A stretch of DNA of 64,000 nucleotides from assembly GCA_002189035.1 (NCBI GenBank), contig NEEC01000010.1:1612001-1676000 (forward strand), in the 5' to 3' direction. Made by a program: the position numbers and the translations under genes. This document shows positions 36,621 to 48,232 of this stretch, piece after piece; position 1 is the first letter of the stretch, and each line of letters begins with the position of its first letter. The stretch is from Utricularia gibba (Eukaryota; Streptophyta; Magnoliopsida; Lamiales; Lentibulariaceae). The notes beneath the pieces are model-generated. The model was not told the DNA's origin and searched no databases. It saw only the letters and a program-made list of their open reading frames with translations.

Positions 36621-37343
36621 ATGGATTCCTCTGTTTTTAATTCGATCAAGGACGAGAAACAACGCGCCGTCGCGAGATTCAATCGTTTCCGTGCTCTCTC
36701 ACGGTTGCGGCAGATAGTGGAGGTTTTTCTGGTTCTGGGTTTGATTTCATGGTCGTCGCCCAGAATCCCGGCTGTCCTGAAATCTGCCGTCACCGAGTTT
36801 CTTAACTTCGATTGTGTGTTCGATCACCTCGCCGTTTTTATTATCGGAAACGCAATCGTCGTTACGTTGTTCTTACTCTCCCGACACGAAGGCGGAGGCG
36901 ATGTTTCTGGAGAAAGCGATCGTTACTACGATGAGTACTCGAGATACAGAGCACAGAGTGAATCGCAAGGAACAGAGGAAATAGAAGTAGAGAAGCAGAT
37001 TGTGATTTACGAACCACTGCAGGAAGAAGAAAAGGACCTGCCGCAGCTGGAGGAGGTGGACGCAGTCATACGGAAGGAGGTGAAGAGGATGGAGAAGTTC
37101 CGGCGCACGGAATCAGACAAGTTAAAGGGAGAGATGGAGCTGAGGCCAGCGGCGGAGCTCCGGCGATCGAGGACAGGGAAGATAGCGCCGAAAGCGTGGA
37201 AGGCGGCAGAGTTGGATATGCTGAGCGACCTGGAGTTCCATCAAGCCATGGAGGAGTACCTTGAGGACCGCTGGTGTCGGAGGATGATGGCGGCCGACAG
37301 GAAAGCTGATGATGACAAGCGTCAGTTGATGGTGGTAGAGTAA
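36621..37343 (+). CDS. DUF4408-type plant membrane protein
   Basis: 240-codon intron-less gene. The ATG at 36621 gives MDSSVFNSIKDEKQRAVARF. Two hydrophobic segments follow at about residues 33-50 ('IVEVFLVLGLISWSSPRI') and 72-90 ('LAVFIIGNAIVVTLFLLSR'), the usual arrangement for the N-terminal DUF4408 domain. The remainder is charged and probably cytosolic, with 'EVKRMEKFRRTESDKLKGE' and a conserved-looking C-terminal block 'DMLSDLEFHQAMEEYLEDRW'. Function of the family is unknown. Single-exon structure and a hydrophilic C-terminal 'EEYLEDRWCR'-type motif agree with relatives. It is convergent with the BBD gene. Confidence 0.8.
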   Translation: MDSSVFNSIKDEKQRAVARFNRFRALSRLRQIVEVFLVLGLISWSSPRIPAVLKSAVTEFLNFDCVFDHLAVFIIGNAIVVTLFLLSRHEGGGDVSGESDRYYDEYSRYRAQSESQGTEEIEVEKQIVIYEPLQEEEKDLPQLEEVDAVIRKEVKRMEKFRRTESDKLKGEMELRPAAELRRSRTGKIAPKAWKAAELDMLSDLEFHQAMEEYLEDRWCRRMMAADRKADDDKRQLMVVE

Positions 37344-37820
37344 TTAATGCGTGATTAAACCATCTTCCCAGTTAATTGCCCTGATTAACACTGGCCCAAA
37401 CAACAACTACCTAGAAATACCCCTCTTTTTCTGTATGACGACGGGCTGTCCGTGTTATTCAGTGCCTTGTACATACTGCAGTTTACCAGCTTTTGAACTC
37501 AGTTTTTGTCCCTTTTATGCCCACAAAGTTGCATCTTTTGTAAGCCATTCTTATAATAAAATCAAGCCGTCACTTCCTGGTTTGACACATCTCCACGACA
37601 GAGGCTTTGTGGGGTTCATCAACATCAGCACCATAGACTAAAGATGATGCATGCACAGAACATATGTACACTACAGATATGTGTCTACAGAACACGATGG
37701 TTTTAGGACCTTGGGGCAGAAGACAGATATGCACAGGCCTCCAAAAACCAAAGCCATGTGTGGAACTTTTGGATGGCTCCGCTTTAGAACTAAAGTCTGG
37801 TCGGATGGCCCTCTGGTGTC

Positions 37821-39530
37821 TCATGCCCAGTTTGACTTGGAACGAAGCTGGGTGAGTTTGTCTCGCCATTGAGCTGAAAAGGAACAAAGAGCTTGAGCAG
37901 CGAGTTCCTAAGGGGAAAGGATGATTTGGAGTTTGGGAGTTCATGGTGTTTGATGGAGTGCACCTGCATCCTTGTAGCGTTCTTCGACGGCTGCAATCAG
38001 CATGTTTCTAGTGAGATCGAATTCCATGGTCTCGATGCAGGGCTGCCCTGTTGGCCTGCGGGAGGATTCATGAACGAAGCCTGTCAAAAACATCTAAATA
38101 TGACTGACAGCAAAATCCAGAGGATGAAGATGAAACCTGTCCATTTCTGAGGATATCAATCTATTAGATGATGCGCCCGCCACTGAGACTTTTGGAGCAT
38201 CAATGACCTTCATGCCGTCGCTATACACTAGGAACTTGTTGACTTGAATGGGAACCTGTCGGTCCACATGACCATTAGCCTCAAGAGGAATAAAGTGCAT
38301 GTATCAACTCATAATCATCAAAGGAAAAAAAAAATGAAACCAAGGCTGCAGAAAAAGGCTGTATATCACCTTGCATCTAACACCAATGTTAATGGCATCT
38401 GAGGGGCGAAGATCAAAACACAAGCACTCAGCTTCATTGTCCGACTTCACGTAGCAAAGATAAATATTATACGGAAAGCAATTTGCAAAACAAGAGCATG
38501 GTCATCCAATTGATGAAAATTCTTCCTACCCTCATAAGGTGTAGTTCAGCAAAATATGCCTCTTGCACCCTCTTGGTGACACGAACAAGTTTAACCTGCG
38601 ATTGGAGACAAAATTTAACAAAAGAGCATACGAACTTCATGGATCTGGGATGGTATGGACGCTAAAACTCGCCTTGAATCCCATCTTCTCGATCATCTCC
38701 ATCACTACTTGATATACAGTTGGCCTGGCCTGTGAGGGGTGATATGAAGTGCCTGTGAAAAGGGGGCTTACCAGAATACGAATTTTTGCAGTAAAAAAAG
38801 AAAGGTTGAACGTACAATTGGCACGTTACGCATAGCAGCCATGAGGAGTACACTTGGCAACTCCACTGTTGGAAAAAAGACAGACAAACATAAGAGCATA
38901 TCATAGGTTAAAACAACTTTTCAATACAGTGGACGATAATGGTGATATAGATGACATACAAACAATTATTGGGAGAAGAACTCCGGTTCCATCTTCCATC
39001 CTAAGTACAATGGCCGGATGCGGAGCACAGTCCAGTAGCTGGCCGCCAGAAGGATTATTATGAGCACATCTCAAGAACCTACCATCTCTCATCTTGATCA
39101 TGAAACCATCAGGGCCACTTCTTACTTCAACTATTCGAAAAAAATTTAACAAATCATGAAACGAGTGCTAGTGATCTACCAAATAAAGAGTCAGCGAGTG
39201 AAAAAAAAAAAGGCAAGGTAAAATAAAAAGGTTACCAGCTTCAATCACACTGGAGTTCACATACTCCGAATTGTTATCATTTGAATTTCCAGACATGCTG
39301 CCATTACTATTCGATGGTGAACTGAAACTACACTTGATAGGTGTGCATTTCGTGAATCTCTGCCTATAAATCAACCCGCCCCTTCTGCAGCTGAAATGAG
39401 TCAGACACCAGGATCCACTAGTCTTAACCTTAGCTTTCAGCAACACTGATTCAATTGGCACCGGAAATAATCCTGATTGCTTCTTAGCCTGAATCACAGG
39501 GCAAATGACTGGACCTCGCAAAGAACTCAT
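37821..39530 (-). CDS. BBD1: Bifunctional nuclease (BBD), DUF151 plus UVR motif
   Basis: Plant bifunctional nuclease of the AtBBD1/2 group, with RNase and DNase activity reported for the family. The start at 39530 (MSSLRGPVICP) precedes a variable N-terminus. Exons include 39236-39530, 38960-39130 and 38816-38865, then five to six more. Conserved blocks: 'VEVRSGPDGFMIKMRDGRFLRCAHNNPSGG', 'PAIVLRMEDGTGVLLPIIV-LELPSVLLMAAMRNV', 'ARPTVYQVVMEMIEKMGFK', 'VKLVRVTKRVQEAYFAELHL', 'CFDLRPSDAINIGVRCK', 'VPIQVNKFLVYSDGMKVID'. The last two exons encode 'RPTGQPCIETMEFD', then the UVR motif 'AAVEERYKDA-AQWRDKLTQLRS', with stop at 37821. The exon ending GGATTCAAG appears to use a GC donor (GCGAGT). Several ATG-distal introns are short. 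Confidence 0.93.
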
Positions 39531-40676
39531 CTCAGTTCCCTAAAAAACATAACAAATAAACACCCAGAAAATGCACACATAAAAACCAAGGACCAACAAA
39601 AACTTATTTCAAAAGAAATAAGTATGCTACTGATAATTCAAATCATATCATTCAAAACTAAAACTGAAAGCTTAACTTTAGCTTTTTCTTTAATCCATCA
39701 TCTCCCCTATATTATATCCTCCGCAATGTTTTTTTTTTTTGTCGTTAAACAAGAAATTCTAACACACCATAACTTTTTTTGATGGCTACACATATTTTGA
39801 TATTAGAACAAGAAACCCGCAGGAAGCCATCCCAATTCGGTTCATAATCACGTCATTTCAACAGTTTTCATGCCAGAGCATCGCGAATCAAGGCAAGCTT
39901 TCGGTCTCATGATTCCTCAATCAAGATATCAATATTCATAATCGGATGACGAAAAAGAAATAACTCCCGATTGAGAAAACACCTCCCTGATTCGTCTCAA
40001 TCCCCAAGTCAACCAAGGATCTCATCCATCAGTTTCTTCCCTCAATAAATCACGGTGAACCCACTAGTCACCAAAGAAATCCAAACCAACCCCAAGCACA
40101 GAAACTGGGATAGAAAAATTATTTAACCTTTAATCTTCCGACAAAACTCCAACTCCAATCGAAGGAGTCCACGAGGATCGGGGAATTCAGAAACAAGCAG
40201 ACACCGAACAAAAAGAATCAAACTTTAGACGAGCTTTTTCCAGGTATCCGAATCAACGAAGACAAAAAGAAGCGAAACACCAACAAGATCAGGTTCTCCT
40301 CCGAGTGCGATCCTTAAACATATGGATAAAGATCAACCTGACAGGAGACAAGACAGGTGCAAGGTGGCAACACCACCTTGTCAATCCAGAAGATATTTTA
40401 AGATGTTCACTGGAAGATATTTATTTTTTAAAATTTTATTTTATTATAAAAAATTACGTAACTCAATGCAAAAGGCCGTGATTTGCCGAAGATCAGACAC
40501 GTGACACGTCCTCTGAGGGCAGAGTGGAGATTCGAGCAACTAACAGAAGGAAGAGTCACAGACAGAACAGCATCCATCGATCATCAGCGTTGGTCTTCAC
40601 TACATGCTACCAGATACAACAGAGTTCAGACAAAATAGGGGCATCACGAATTGAGCAATGGAAACCGCCTAGTGTG
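39531..40676. promoter_or_regulatory. Region between BBD start and SAP18 stop
   Basis: 1.15 kb, both flanking genes on the minus strand. It should hold the BBD 5' UTR and promoter and the SAP18 3' UTR. An intron in the BBD leader is possible, but no border is certain. No other gene seen. Confidence 0.4.
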
Positions 40677-41988
40677 TCACTGAGTAAGAATGGCTACATC
40701 CAAGTAGTCACCGATCTGAACATGCAACGAACGGGTTGGTTAGAACCAAGTTAAAAGGGGTTTGAGAAGTCACTTTGTTCTTAGGAGCCAAGTCATACCT
40801 GAAAGCTAAGTTCACCCAAGGCTTTGCTTCCACTGTCGGGCCGCCTGGGATTTGGGTAAGAGAAGGTCCTTCCCACCTTCATAGAAGAGCCAAAATGAGG
40901 ATCATGTAGGTATGGGAGGACCAGCATTTGCAATTGTTCACGGGAGGAGGTATACCTCTCTAACTACAAAGCGACCACGTTTATCAGGATACACGAACGC
41001 GAAGGACAGAATGGCATCTCTTCTCCTTGCTTCTGGTGCTACCTCTTTTACCTGAAAAAAAAAAAGAAACACCGTACATGTTATGTCATCGACAAGGCTT
41101 CTTCTGTACCCAATGATCGTCCACAGCATAATTTTTCTTGTACAAAAGTTACTGAAGAAAATCCCACAAGGCAGATGTATCTAGGCCAGATATCACGTTA
41201 AGTGTAAAAAGACATTCAAATTCTCATACCAGATCAGTTAACTCGCGTAGAGTTGCATCCATCCATGTGTATATCTGAACCTCATCTTTTGGTTCCTTTC
41301 CTCTCTCCTTAAAATCTTCATCAGCATGATGGCCACCAACCTATTGAGTTGCAGAGGGATCACACCAAAAAGCCTTCTCCATGGAGGGCATTGTTTTTTT
41401 AATATGAAGTCCATACCTTGGTAAACACACGAAGCAAAAGCGGGCATATCTGCAACCAACCAGCCAAAAGTTCAAAACAGAAAAAAAAAAAAAGAGCAAT
41501 AAGACGAACAGAAGTCAGGAATGGAGGGAGGGGTTAAAATTCCTCGAAAACTCTCTACTAAAAGTGGAGACCCCCAAATCGTAATCCTGTATCATCAACA
41601 CCATTTCTGAAGCAGGTGAAGGACTGAGACCATCGCAGTAAGTCATGCCCTAACTGTACCACATTGAACTGAACTGCATAAACCCTAACTCCAATACCCT
41701 ACAAACCTCGAATAACAATAAACCGGCATCCTCAGGAGGAAAAGAGCATCAAAACTCCCAAAAAAGAACCGTAAAAAACAGGGGATGACTCTGTTCGAAT
41801 CAGTTTTCATACAAAACTACCAAAAACCCATGGATCAAAATTTAAAAATATGAGCAAAGAAAAACCTTCTCTCGATCAATAGGTTCAAGGCGCGGCGGAG
41901 GCTTGGCAATGGGAGGCGGCGGGAGGTTTCTTCCCGGTGGTGGCGGCGGCGGCGGACCCCTTGCCGTTCTCCTCTGCACCTCAGCCAT
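40677..41988 (-). CDS. SAP18: SAP18, histone deacetylase complex / splicing-associated subunit
   Basis: Small nuclear adaptor of the Sin3-HDAC and ASAP (apoptosis and splicing associated protein) complexes. Six exons (41866-41988, 41417-41449, 41230-41340, 40956-41051, 40799-40876, 40677-40715) join to exactly 159 codons plus stop. The start MAEVQRRTARG is followed by a proline run, 'PPPPPPPGRNLPPPPIAKPPP', as in other plant SAP18 proteins. The ubiquitin-like core then reads 'IDREK-ICPLLLRVFTK-VGGHHADEDF', 'EVQIYTWMDATLRELTDLVKEVAPEARRRDA', 'LSFAFVYPDKRGRFVVREVGRTFSYPNPRRPDSG', 'ALGELSFQ-IGDYLDVAIL'. All family motifs are intact. Confidence 0.96.
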
Positions 41989-42823
41989 GCCTTTTTCCTG
42001 ATTAAGGGCTGTGCACGTCTTTGAACTGAAGCAGTGATAACCGTTGGATTTAGATTGTTGGCCCAATTTTTAGCCCATTACAAGCGGAGCCCATAACTCT
42101 GAGCACAAAAACCCATAAACGCATACTTACAAAAACTGATTCATTTCCAGTGAACTAACTAAAACTAAGAAATTTCACCCTAATGAAATTCTTGGGCTTA
42201 CATTTTTCCAACTAGCTAGCTATAAAATTTAATAATATATTTAATTTATTTTTATTTGAATAAATGCGTTATATATTTAAAATTAAAAAGTGTATTTGAT
42301 ATATAGAATTTTAAACTCGCTTGCTTGACTAAGAAAACTCCCAGAAGCAAGAGTTTTGATAAACATAGTTAAATGAATTACATAAATATTTTACAAATTA
42401 CATACATATTAAAAAACACATTCATGAAATCGACTCAATCTTCAACATATGCATATTTGAAGTAGAGAAAATTCATGTTTGGTAAAGAAAATTCAAGTTT
42501 ACTTCTTTATAAGTAAAAGGTTTATAAATTGTTGAGCAGATACACAATTGGTTATAGATGAGAGATATTATATATTTAAATAAAATAATTCTCATCATTT
42601 TGTACTATTTTTTTTAAATGAAAAAACTTGAAATGATGAGAATTGAATATCCAAATTCCCAGTAGGGAGATGCGACTGGCTTGGTTTGCACCAGCTGATA
42701 CTGAACTCAAATGCGAAAGGAACTAAGCTTGCTCCATCCCTATACTTTACTGTTGTTACCCATTCGCTAAGGAAATGGAAGGGTGAAGTTCCCTCCATTC
42801 GCTTCACCATCGAACTGCGCCGT

Positions 42824-44725
42824 CTAAGCGCCGCCGTAGTATGCCGGCGGCCACACCGCCGCGCTGCCACCGTCGTCGATGTACGATAAGCAAGACAATG
42901 GAACCAGGCTCAGCCCCCGGCTTCTCAGATCTCGCTTCCTTTCCTGGTCTTCCGTATCCTGAACTGCCCAACATTTAGCGAAGCGGATGGACGGAGAAGC
43001 AACAAAAAGAACCTGTAGAAACAAGAACTCACATGGTGTTTGGTTGCGCGGGTGGGTTTGGTCATGTAGGGGACGCTCAGTGTCTGGGGCAAGGATACAA
43101 AATGAGCATTTTTCAGTGGTGAGATTAGAATATTCGAAAATTCAGGGGTCTTTTCGCAAAATATGGGAACAAATACCAAGGGGAATGTTATTTTGGGAAA
43201 TGTGAGGGTTACCTCAACTTGGTTCTGAAGGAATTTGATGTATCGAATGGCCTCCATCAGTACGGACGCTGTGTCTGTCTGAATTACCATACCAAACTTA
43301 CATGGTTTTTTTGTATTGTTATGCCCAAATAGTAACCATGAATTTCATACACTTTACACTATTGGAAGTTGTAAAAACTTCGGACAGAAGAAACGTTTTC
43401 AAAGTATATAGTTTAGTGATTTCAAGTAGATGTACCTTGCCAAAAGGAGATACCAGCTGCTGCAGTGCAGCGATTCTATTTCCTAACTTCTCTTTTCTAA
43501 CCTGATTCATATGATCATTTCATTAATCAGAATGCAGTGATCAGAGAGTGCATTTGCTTGCTGATCCAAGATTTGGATACACACCTTCAATGGAGGGCAA
43601 GAGGAGCGGTGTTCTAAGCGGGGTTTCTTGAAAGTGTTGGAATTATTCAAAGCTTCAGCTGCTGCTTCATGTGTTGATGCAGATACCTTTCAGAGAGCAA
43701 AGCTAAGTTGCAGGTGGATGAACTAACATGGTTGTTCAGAGAGGACACATAAAAAAATAAAGGGAAAAAGAGTCGTATAAGGCAAAAAGCTGAAATAGGG
43801 TTTGAAAGGAGAAAAGAGAAAAGCATCTTTCTCGTAAAGGGAATAAGGCACAGACAGATAATTAAAAGAACAAAGAAAAGCATTTCTATCATCAAATCTG
43901 TATACATGAACGAAGAAGAAGGGCTAGTGGTACATACCAACAAATGCTTTTACTGCTTACAAGTCTTGTTTTTTTCTATATAAAAATTATAATTCTCCAT
44001 TTCTAAGCATGCGAAAAAAAATGAAAAAAAACACTTGCTGTATACCAAAAGAACTGCAATAGAAACAACCATGACGTGTTCTTACAAACCATATTTGCTT
44101 TTAGTACTAACCTTGAATGGAGTGGACAATGATGCGGGAACGTAACTGAATCCATCTCCAGATATTCCGATTTGAAACTGGGTAGAATCATGGGCAAAGA
44201 TCCTGGTAAATTTCGGACATGCCAGGGAATCTAGAGCTTCTAGATTCATATTGTCGAAGGATTGTGGTGTTTCAGCTGCCATTTCATGATGAAAACAGTG
44301 GATGTTAGCTTGAGAAAACTGCATCTTGCTCAAGGGATTTTCTGGGAATTCGTCTTTTCCCCGTAGCGTGTTGGGATGAGCAATCGCAAGCGTGTCGGTG
44401 TCGGTGTCGGTGTCGGCCCACTGAAAGCTCAAGTCTTGTGCCATGGAAGGCTGTTCAACTTGAAAGCAATGGAAACCATTTGTGTCCCTGCGAAGGATGA
44501 TTAAAAAAGCCTAATATTCCTAATCAATCCTCTCTTTTTTTCTGAGGTCTCAAGCTAGAATCCTACAACTGTGTGGTGTGTGCACGTTGTGCTTTTTCAG
44601 ACTTACAAGATGGAGTAATTGGCTGCGCTCCAAGCATGAAAACTTGAACCTAATCCATACCAAGGCGAAGCAGAAGATGAAGAGCAAGAAGAAGAAAGGT
44701 GGTGTCCATTTGCAGCAGACTCCAT
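42824..44725 (-). CDS. bHLH transcription factor (bHLH112/123-like)
   Basis: Atypical plant bHLH regulator. The start at 44725 gives MESAANGHHLSSSCSSSSAS. The second exon begins with RDTNGFHCFQVEQ and carries a DTDTDTDT run encoded by a GTGTCG repeat. The DNA-contact side reads '[59 protein letters not shown]', split across three exons. The helix-loop-helix is complete, but the basic region lacks the His-Glu-Arg of E-box binders, as is usual in this subgroup. A further exon has 'TLSVPYM', and the last encodes 'DLRSRGLSLVPLSC', the subgroup's C-terminal signature, ending in WPPAYYGGA. Relatives act in root, flowering or stress responses; the specific role here is not deducible. Confidence 0.92.
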
Positions 44726-47700
44726 GAAAACCAGAAGAGAGAACAATCCCCCACTCTTTTTCTCCTTCCCCCAACTTTTATATCAAAAGCCCAACACTTA
44801 ACCATGAATCTGAGCACACACACACAAGGGAGAAGAGAAATCGAAGTAGAAAGAAAGCAAGGGCGTGGAAAGAGAGGATATAAGCCATGAGCTCTCTTTA
44901 TACTTCCCACATGCCTTTGCAGACTTTATAGTATTTTGATTTTTGGTATACTATCCAGTGGAGGAACAGTACAAACAAGGTTTGGGGGTCATATTTCCAT
45001 TTGGTGCTTACCATGATGCATCTTACATCGATTCTCTAACACATAATCCATTCTCCATCATGAGTTTCCATGAAACCCTAACATCAGAATCTCCAAAAGG
45101 TTGCATGTATCCTACTCCCAAGCCTCCTAAACGATGGAGTAGTACACCTGACATGAACTTCGAGGTTGTAGATTGATTAATGGATGTACTGATTGCAAAA
45201 AAGACAACGACCCATTTCGGGAAAACCAAAAAATGAGGATGTGAAAAGTAGAAGCAGATAGAATTCAATGATCTAGGCTCTCTCCTTCACATTGTTGCAG
45301 TCAAATGTGTTCATGAATGTGAATATGAAGCGACCTCAGAGACCAGAGACTTATGTGTTGAAATTCAGGATCCGATAGTTTGAATGAGTGTATACGTGAA
45401 GTTCAAATATACAATTAATATGAATCACAATAAAAAATATTATGTATAATCAATTAATTGTGATATATAATTTTTTATATACTTGATTATTTCATTTTCA
45501 TTTTAGATGTGATATTATGTATTATAACATTATATAGGCATGCATTTGGATGGGACGTGCATGAGTGAACCTCTTTGGGGAGAACCCATCTGAGTTCCGT
45601 AGCAGCGGTGCCCGATGGGTGTTCATGCCCAGGCTGCATGAGGTCCAGTTGGGGGGGCCCAATGACGTCAAAATAACCTCGACATGACATCATTCATAAT
45701 TTTCTTTTCTTTTTTTAACAAAAAAGTACACTAGCAAATGACTCCATTATGATTTATAGCTGAAAAATCCATGTTTCAAACCAACAATTTCTATCAATCA
45801 TGATAAACTATTTTTTTCCGTGATTGTCTTATCACGTTTCGTTATTGTTAGCCAAAAACTTGTACAATCATATATTATACTATGCCAATTTAGAAAAATT
45901 GGTGGAGGGAATTAGAGAATCATAATAAAAGAAATTTAAGAAATTAAATAAGAATTTATTTTTATCAGTAAATTACATATTTATGTATATTTATTAGTAA
46001 TCATATTTGATAAATTTATTTAATTAAAACATATTATACAATATCATTATTCATCGAAACTTAACTAATATTATCAAATTAGTATTTATTATAAAAATGA
46101 ATTAATTTTAATTATACATTAATAAATAGATATGACAATAAAATTATTTATTAAAATAAATTATTAAAAAATTATATATAAAAATCTATATATTTATACT
46201 TTTCAGAGAATTAAATAAATTCTCAAAAATCGATTCTCATAAAAAAATTTGATATATATTTAAAAGATATAATCAATTCTACGAGAATATAATTGAATTT
46301 AGTAAAATGAAAGTAATTTAAGTTCACCTAAAACATTCGTTGGTAGGACGGACACACACCATACGTGACTCCACTACACCCTCCGACTGACGGTCCCACG
46401 TAGACACTCTTAAGAAATCGGGCCTTGGAACTCACAGCCCTCGGCACGTACATTAGCGGCAACTTGTACGGACTCCTATTGGAGATCACGTGGGGCGGTA
46501 AGAAACGACCATGGGCCGCCGCATCCCAAAACGATGGGCCGGTTGGGGCCCATAAACGTAGAGCTCTGCTCAGCTCCCAGTAATATCCTGGAATATCCAA
46601 TATTTATAGAATTATTTTATACTGGTCGCCCTATCATGAGCATTTGGAACACACAGACGTCAATAATGACCATTTTCCCCAATAAATATACATAAAAAAT
46701 CGGAAAAAGAATAATTTAATCAGAAAAAAAACAGCAAATTGTGTGAGTTGTTGAATCAGGACAAACCTATCAATTCCCTCGCGGGTGTATTGGATAACAA
46801 CATTTATTGCCCAATGCTTTTGTGGTAGTGACTCCTCCATACGTCATGGCTTACTATTTGTCTCTTCTTAATACCGCACACAATTATTTCGTGCTCCCGA
46901 TGTGTGTTGTCGGGATGCTGAATTTTATATTTGATGTAAAAATCGAATTTTTGGAAATATTTTATTTTGGAAAAAAGCCGAAATCAGAAATGTGGACTAA
47001 TCTGTCCATCCACTCAGTTTCATCTATTTTAATCAGGGGTAGTCATGTAATTGACCGTGTTATGGAGCATTGTGTTTACAGAATTAGGATACAAATTTTG
47101 GATTTAGATAAAGACGATGTAATGTGATATGGAGCATTGTGTTTAGAATTACGAATTCCCTAATTACATTTACTAAAAGAGGCTCGACTGAAAGGAACGA
47201 AGTGATCAACCGGGTTTAAACAGCTCTTCAATTATGGGTGTGAATTTGGGAAATCACTAACCCTAGGGTTAGGTTAACACGTGGATGCGTACGAGGGTTG
47301 AGTCGGGGGAACGGGGCACCAATGACGTCACGCCACGTATCAATTACCCGAGGGAGACAATCAAGCGGTCACGCCGGAGAGGAATTCATGACACCATCAA
47401 CATGTACCATGTCTTGATCATAACATGTCCAAATTCCATGTACCTAACTCCTATAAGGATAGACTCTATTTCCGATCCTTTCTTAAATATTTATTATTTT
47501 CATTGTCACGCCATGTCAATAATTTAAAAAATAAAAAAATCGTACATAATTATTATAAAAATAATTCAATAATGATTTTTTAAACGTTGATGATATATGC
47601 AATTAGTGTAGATCCATGTCTCCCCAGTGGTAGCGACGGGGAGGGTAATGTTGTAATTTCTTGGTCCTATTAATTAAATTGAAATATCTGAGATGCTTCT

Positions 47701-47846
47701 CGTGTGCCACGGGTCCCACCGGGTTGCTGACCTCATTCTCCACCTTCTTCTTCTTCTTCAGCCCTGCCCACAGATTCCCCATCCCACATCCATAAATCTC
47801 CCCCTTCCGGATCCTCAAATCCCCTTCCTTCTTTTCTCGCAACTTT
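44726..47846. other. Intergenic region upstream of bHLH and bZIP genes
   Basis: 44726-45300 is the bHLH promoter and 5' UTR. 45400-46310 and 46600-46800 are AT-rich. Open frames here match nothing recognisable. 47150-47846 is the probable bZIP promoter and leader, containing a G-box, a TGACGTCA element and a pyrimidine-rich stretch (47700-47830). Confidence 0.5.
47278..47330 (+). promoter_or_regulatory. G-box (CACGTG) and C-box (TGACGTCA) upstream of the bZIP gene
   Basis: CACGTG lies at 47278-47283 and TGACGTCA at 47323-47330, about 700 bp ahead of the sucrose-control uORF. Both are ACGT-core sites bound by plant bZIP proteins. A palindromic telo-box-like word, AACCCTAGGGTT, sits just upstream at about 47260. 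Function is inferred from motif and position only. Confidence 0.5.
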
Positions 47847-47980
47847 ATGCTTGCTCTCTGATTCGTTGCTTTTGTTTGTTTCGATCTTCTGTCTGGTTTC
47901 TGGGCTTTCCCACAGGGTATTTGGGTTGCGAATAATCAATCGTCTTCAGCGTAACTTGTGTTGGTGTGTTTGAGAAACAG

Positions 47981-48022
47981 ATGGTTTTTTCGGTTTCTGC
48001 AGATCCATGTCTCAACTTTTGA
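47981..48022 (+). CDS. Short uORF overlapping the sucrose-control uORF
   Basis: 13-codon frame starting ATG at 47981 and stopping TGA inside the sucrose-control uORF, in a different frame. A still shorter uORF (four codons) lies at 47847-47861. Multiple uORFs, some overlapping, are typical of S1 bZIP leaders and would modulate access of ribosomes to the conserved uORF. Confidence 0.55.
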   Translation: MVFSVSADPCLNF

Positions 48023-48126
48023 CGGAACTTGCTTGTATGATCATCGACTCTTCCCTCCGTCGTAGAACCCACCTTGTTCACTCCTTCTCAGTTGTTTTTC
48101 TTTACTGGTTCTACGTTATCTCATAA
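48007..48126 (+). CDS. Sucrose-control upstream ORF (SC-uORF) peptide
   Basis: 39-codon uORF in the leader of the S1-group bZIP gene. It begins MSQLLTELACMIIDSS and continues with SLRRRTHLVH and SFSVVFLYWFYVIS just before TAA at 48124-48126. That C-terminal block is the hallmark of the conserved uORF in Arabidopsis bZIP11 and its relatives. In those genes, high sucrose makes the nascent peptide stall ribosomes near the stop codon, which represses translation of the main bZIP ORF. Here it is followed by 106 nt with no further ATG before the main start at 48233, the arrangement expected for uORF-controlled reinitiation or leaky scanning. Confidence 0.96.
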   Translation: MSQLLTELACMIIDSSLRRRTHLVHSFSVVFLYWFYVIS

Positions 48127-48232
48127 GGGGCGTTCCCGGAAAGAAAAGAAAGGTACCCCATTTCGTTGATTTTGATTTATATATCGAGGAAAGTTGCGTT
48201 TTGGTAACTGGGTATCTCGATTTCCCGGCGAA

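Noticed and set aside
44943-45176. 77-codon frame beginning MVYYPVEEQYKQ
   Set aside because: Considered as a small gene upstream of the bHLH factor, but its start, flanks and peptide show no family resemblance and no splice support.
45530-45690. GC-rich stretch with GGGGGGGCCC and TGACGTCA tested as a tRNA/ncRNA-like or promoter element
   Set aside because: No cloverleaf or stable hairpin could be drawn and no gene lies downstream on either strand within 2 kb.
46328-46600. 90-codon minus-strand frame MDIPGYYWELSRALRLW
   Set aside because: Balanced base composition, but no motif, no partner exon, and strong stop-codon density around it.
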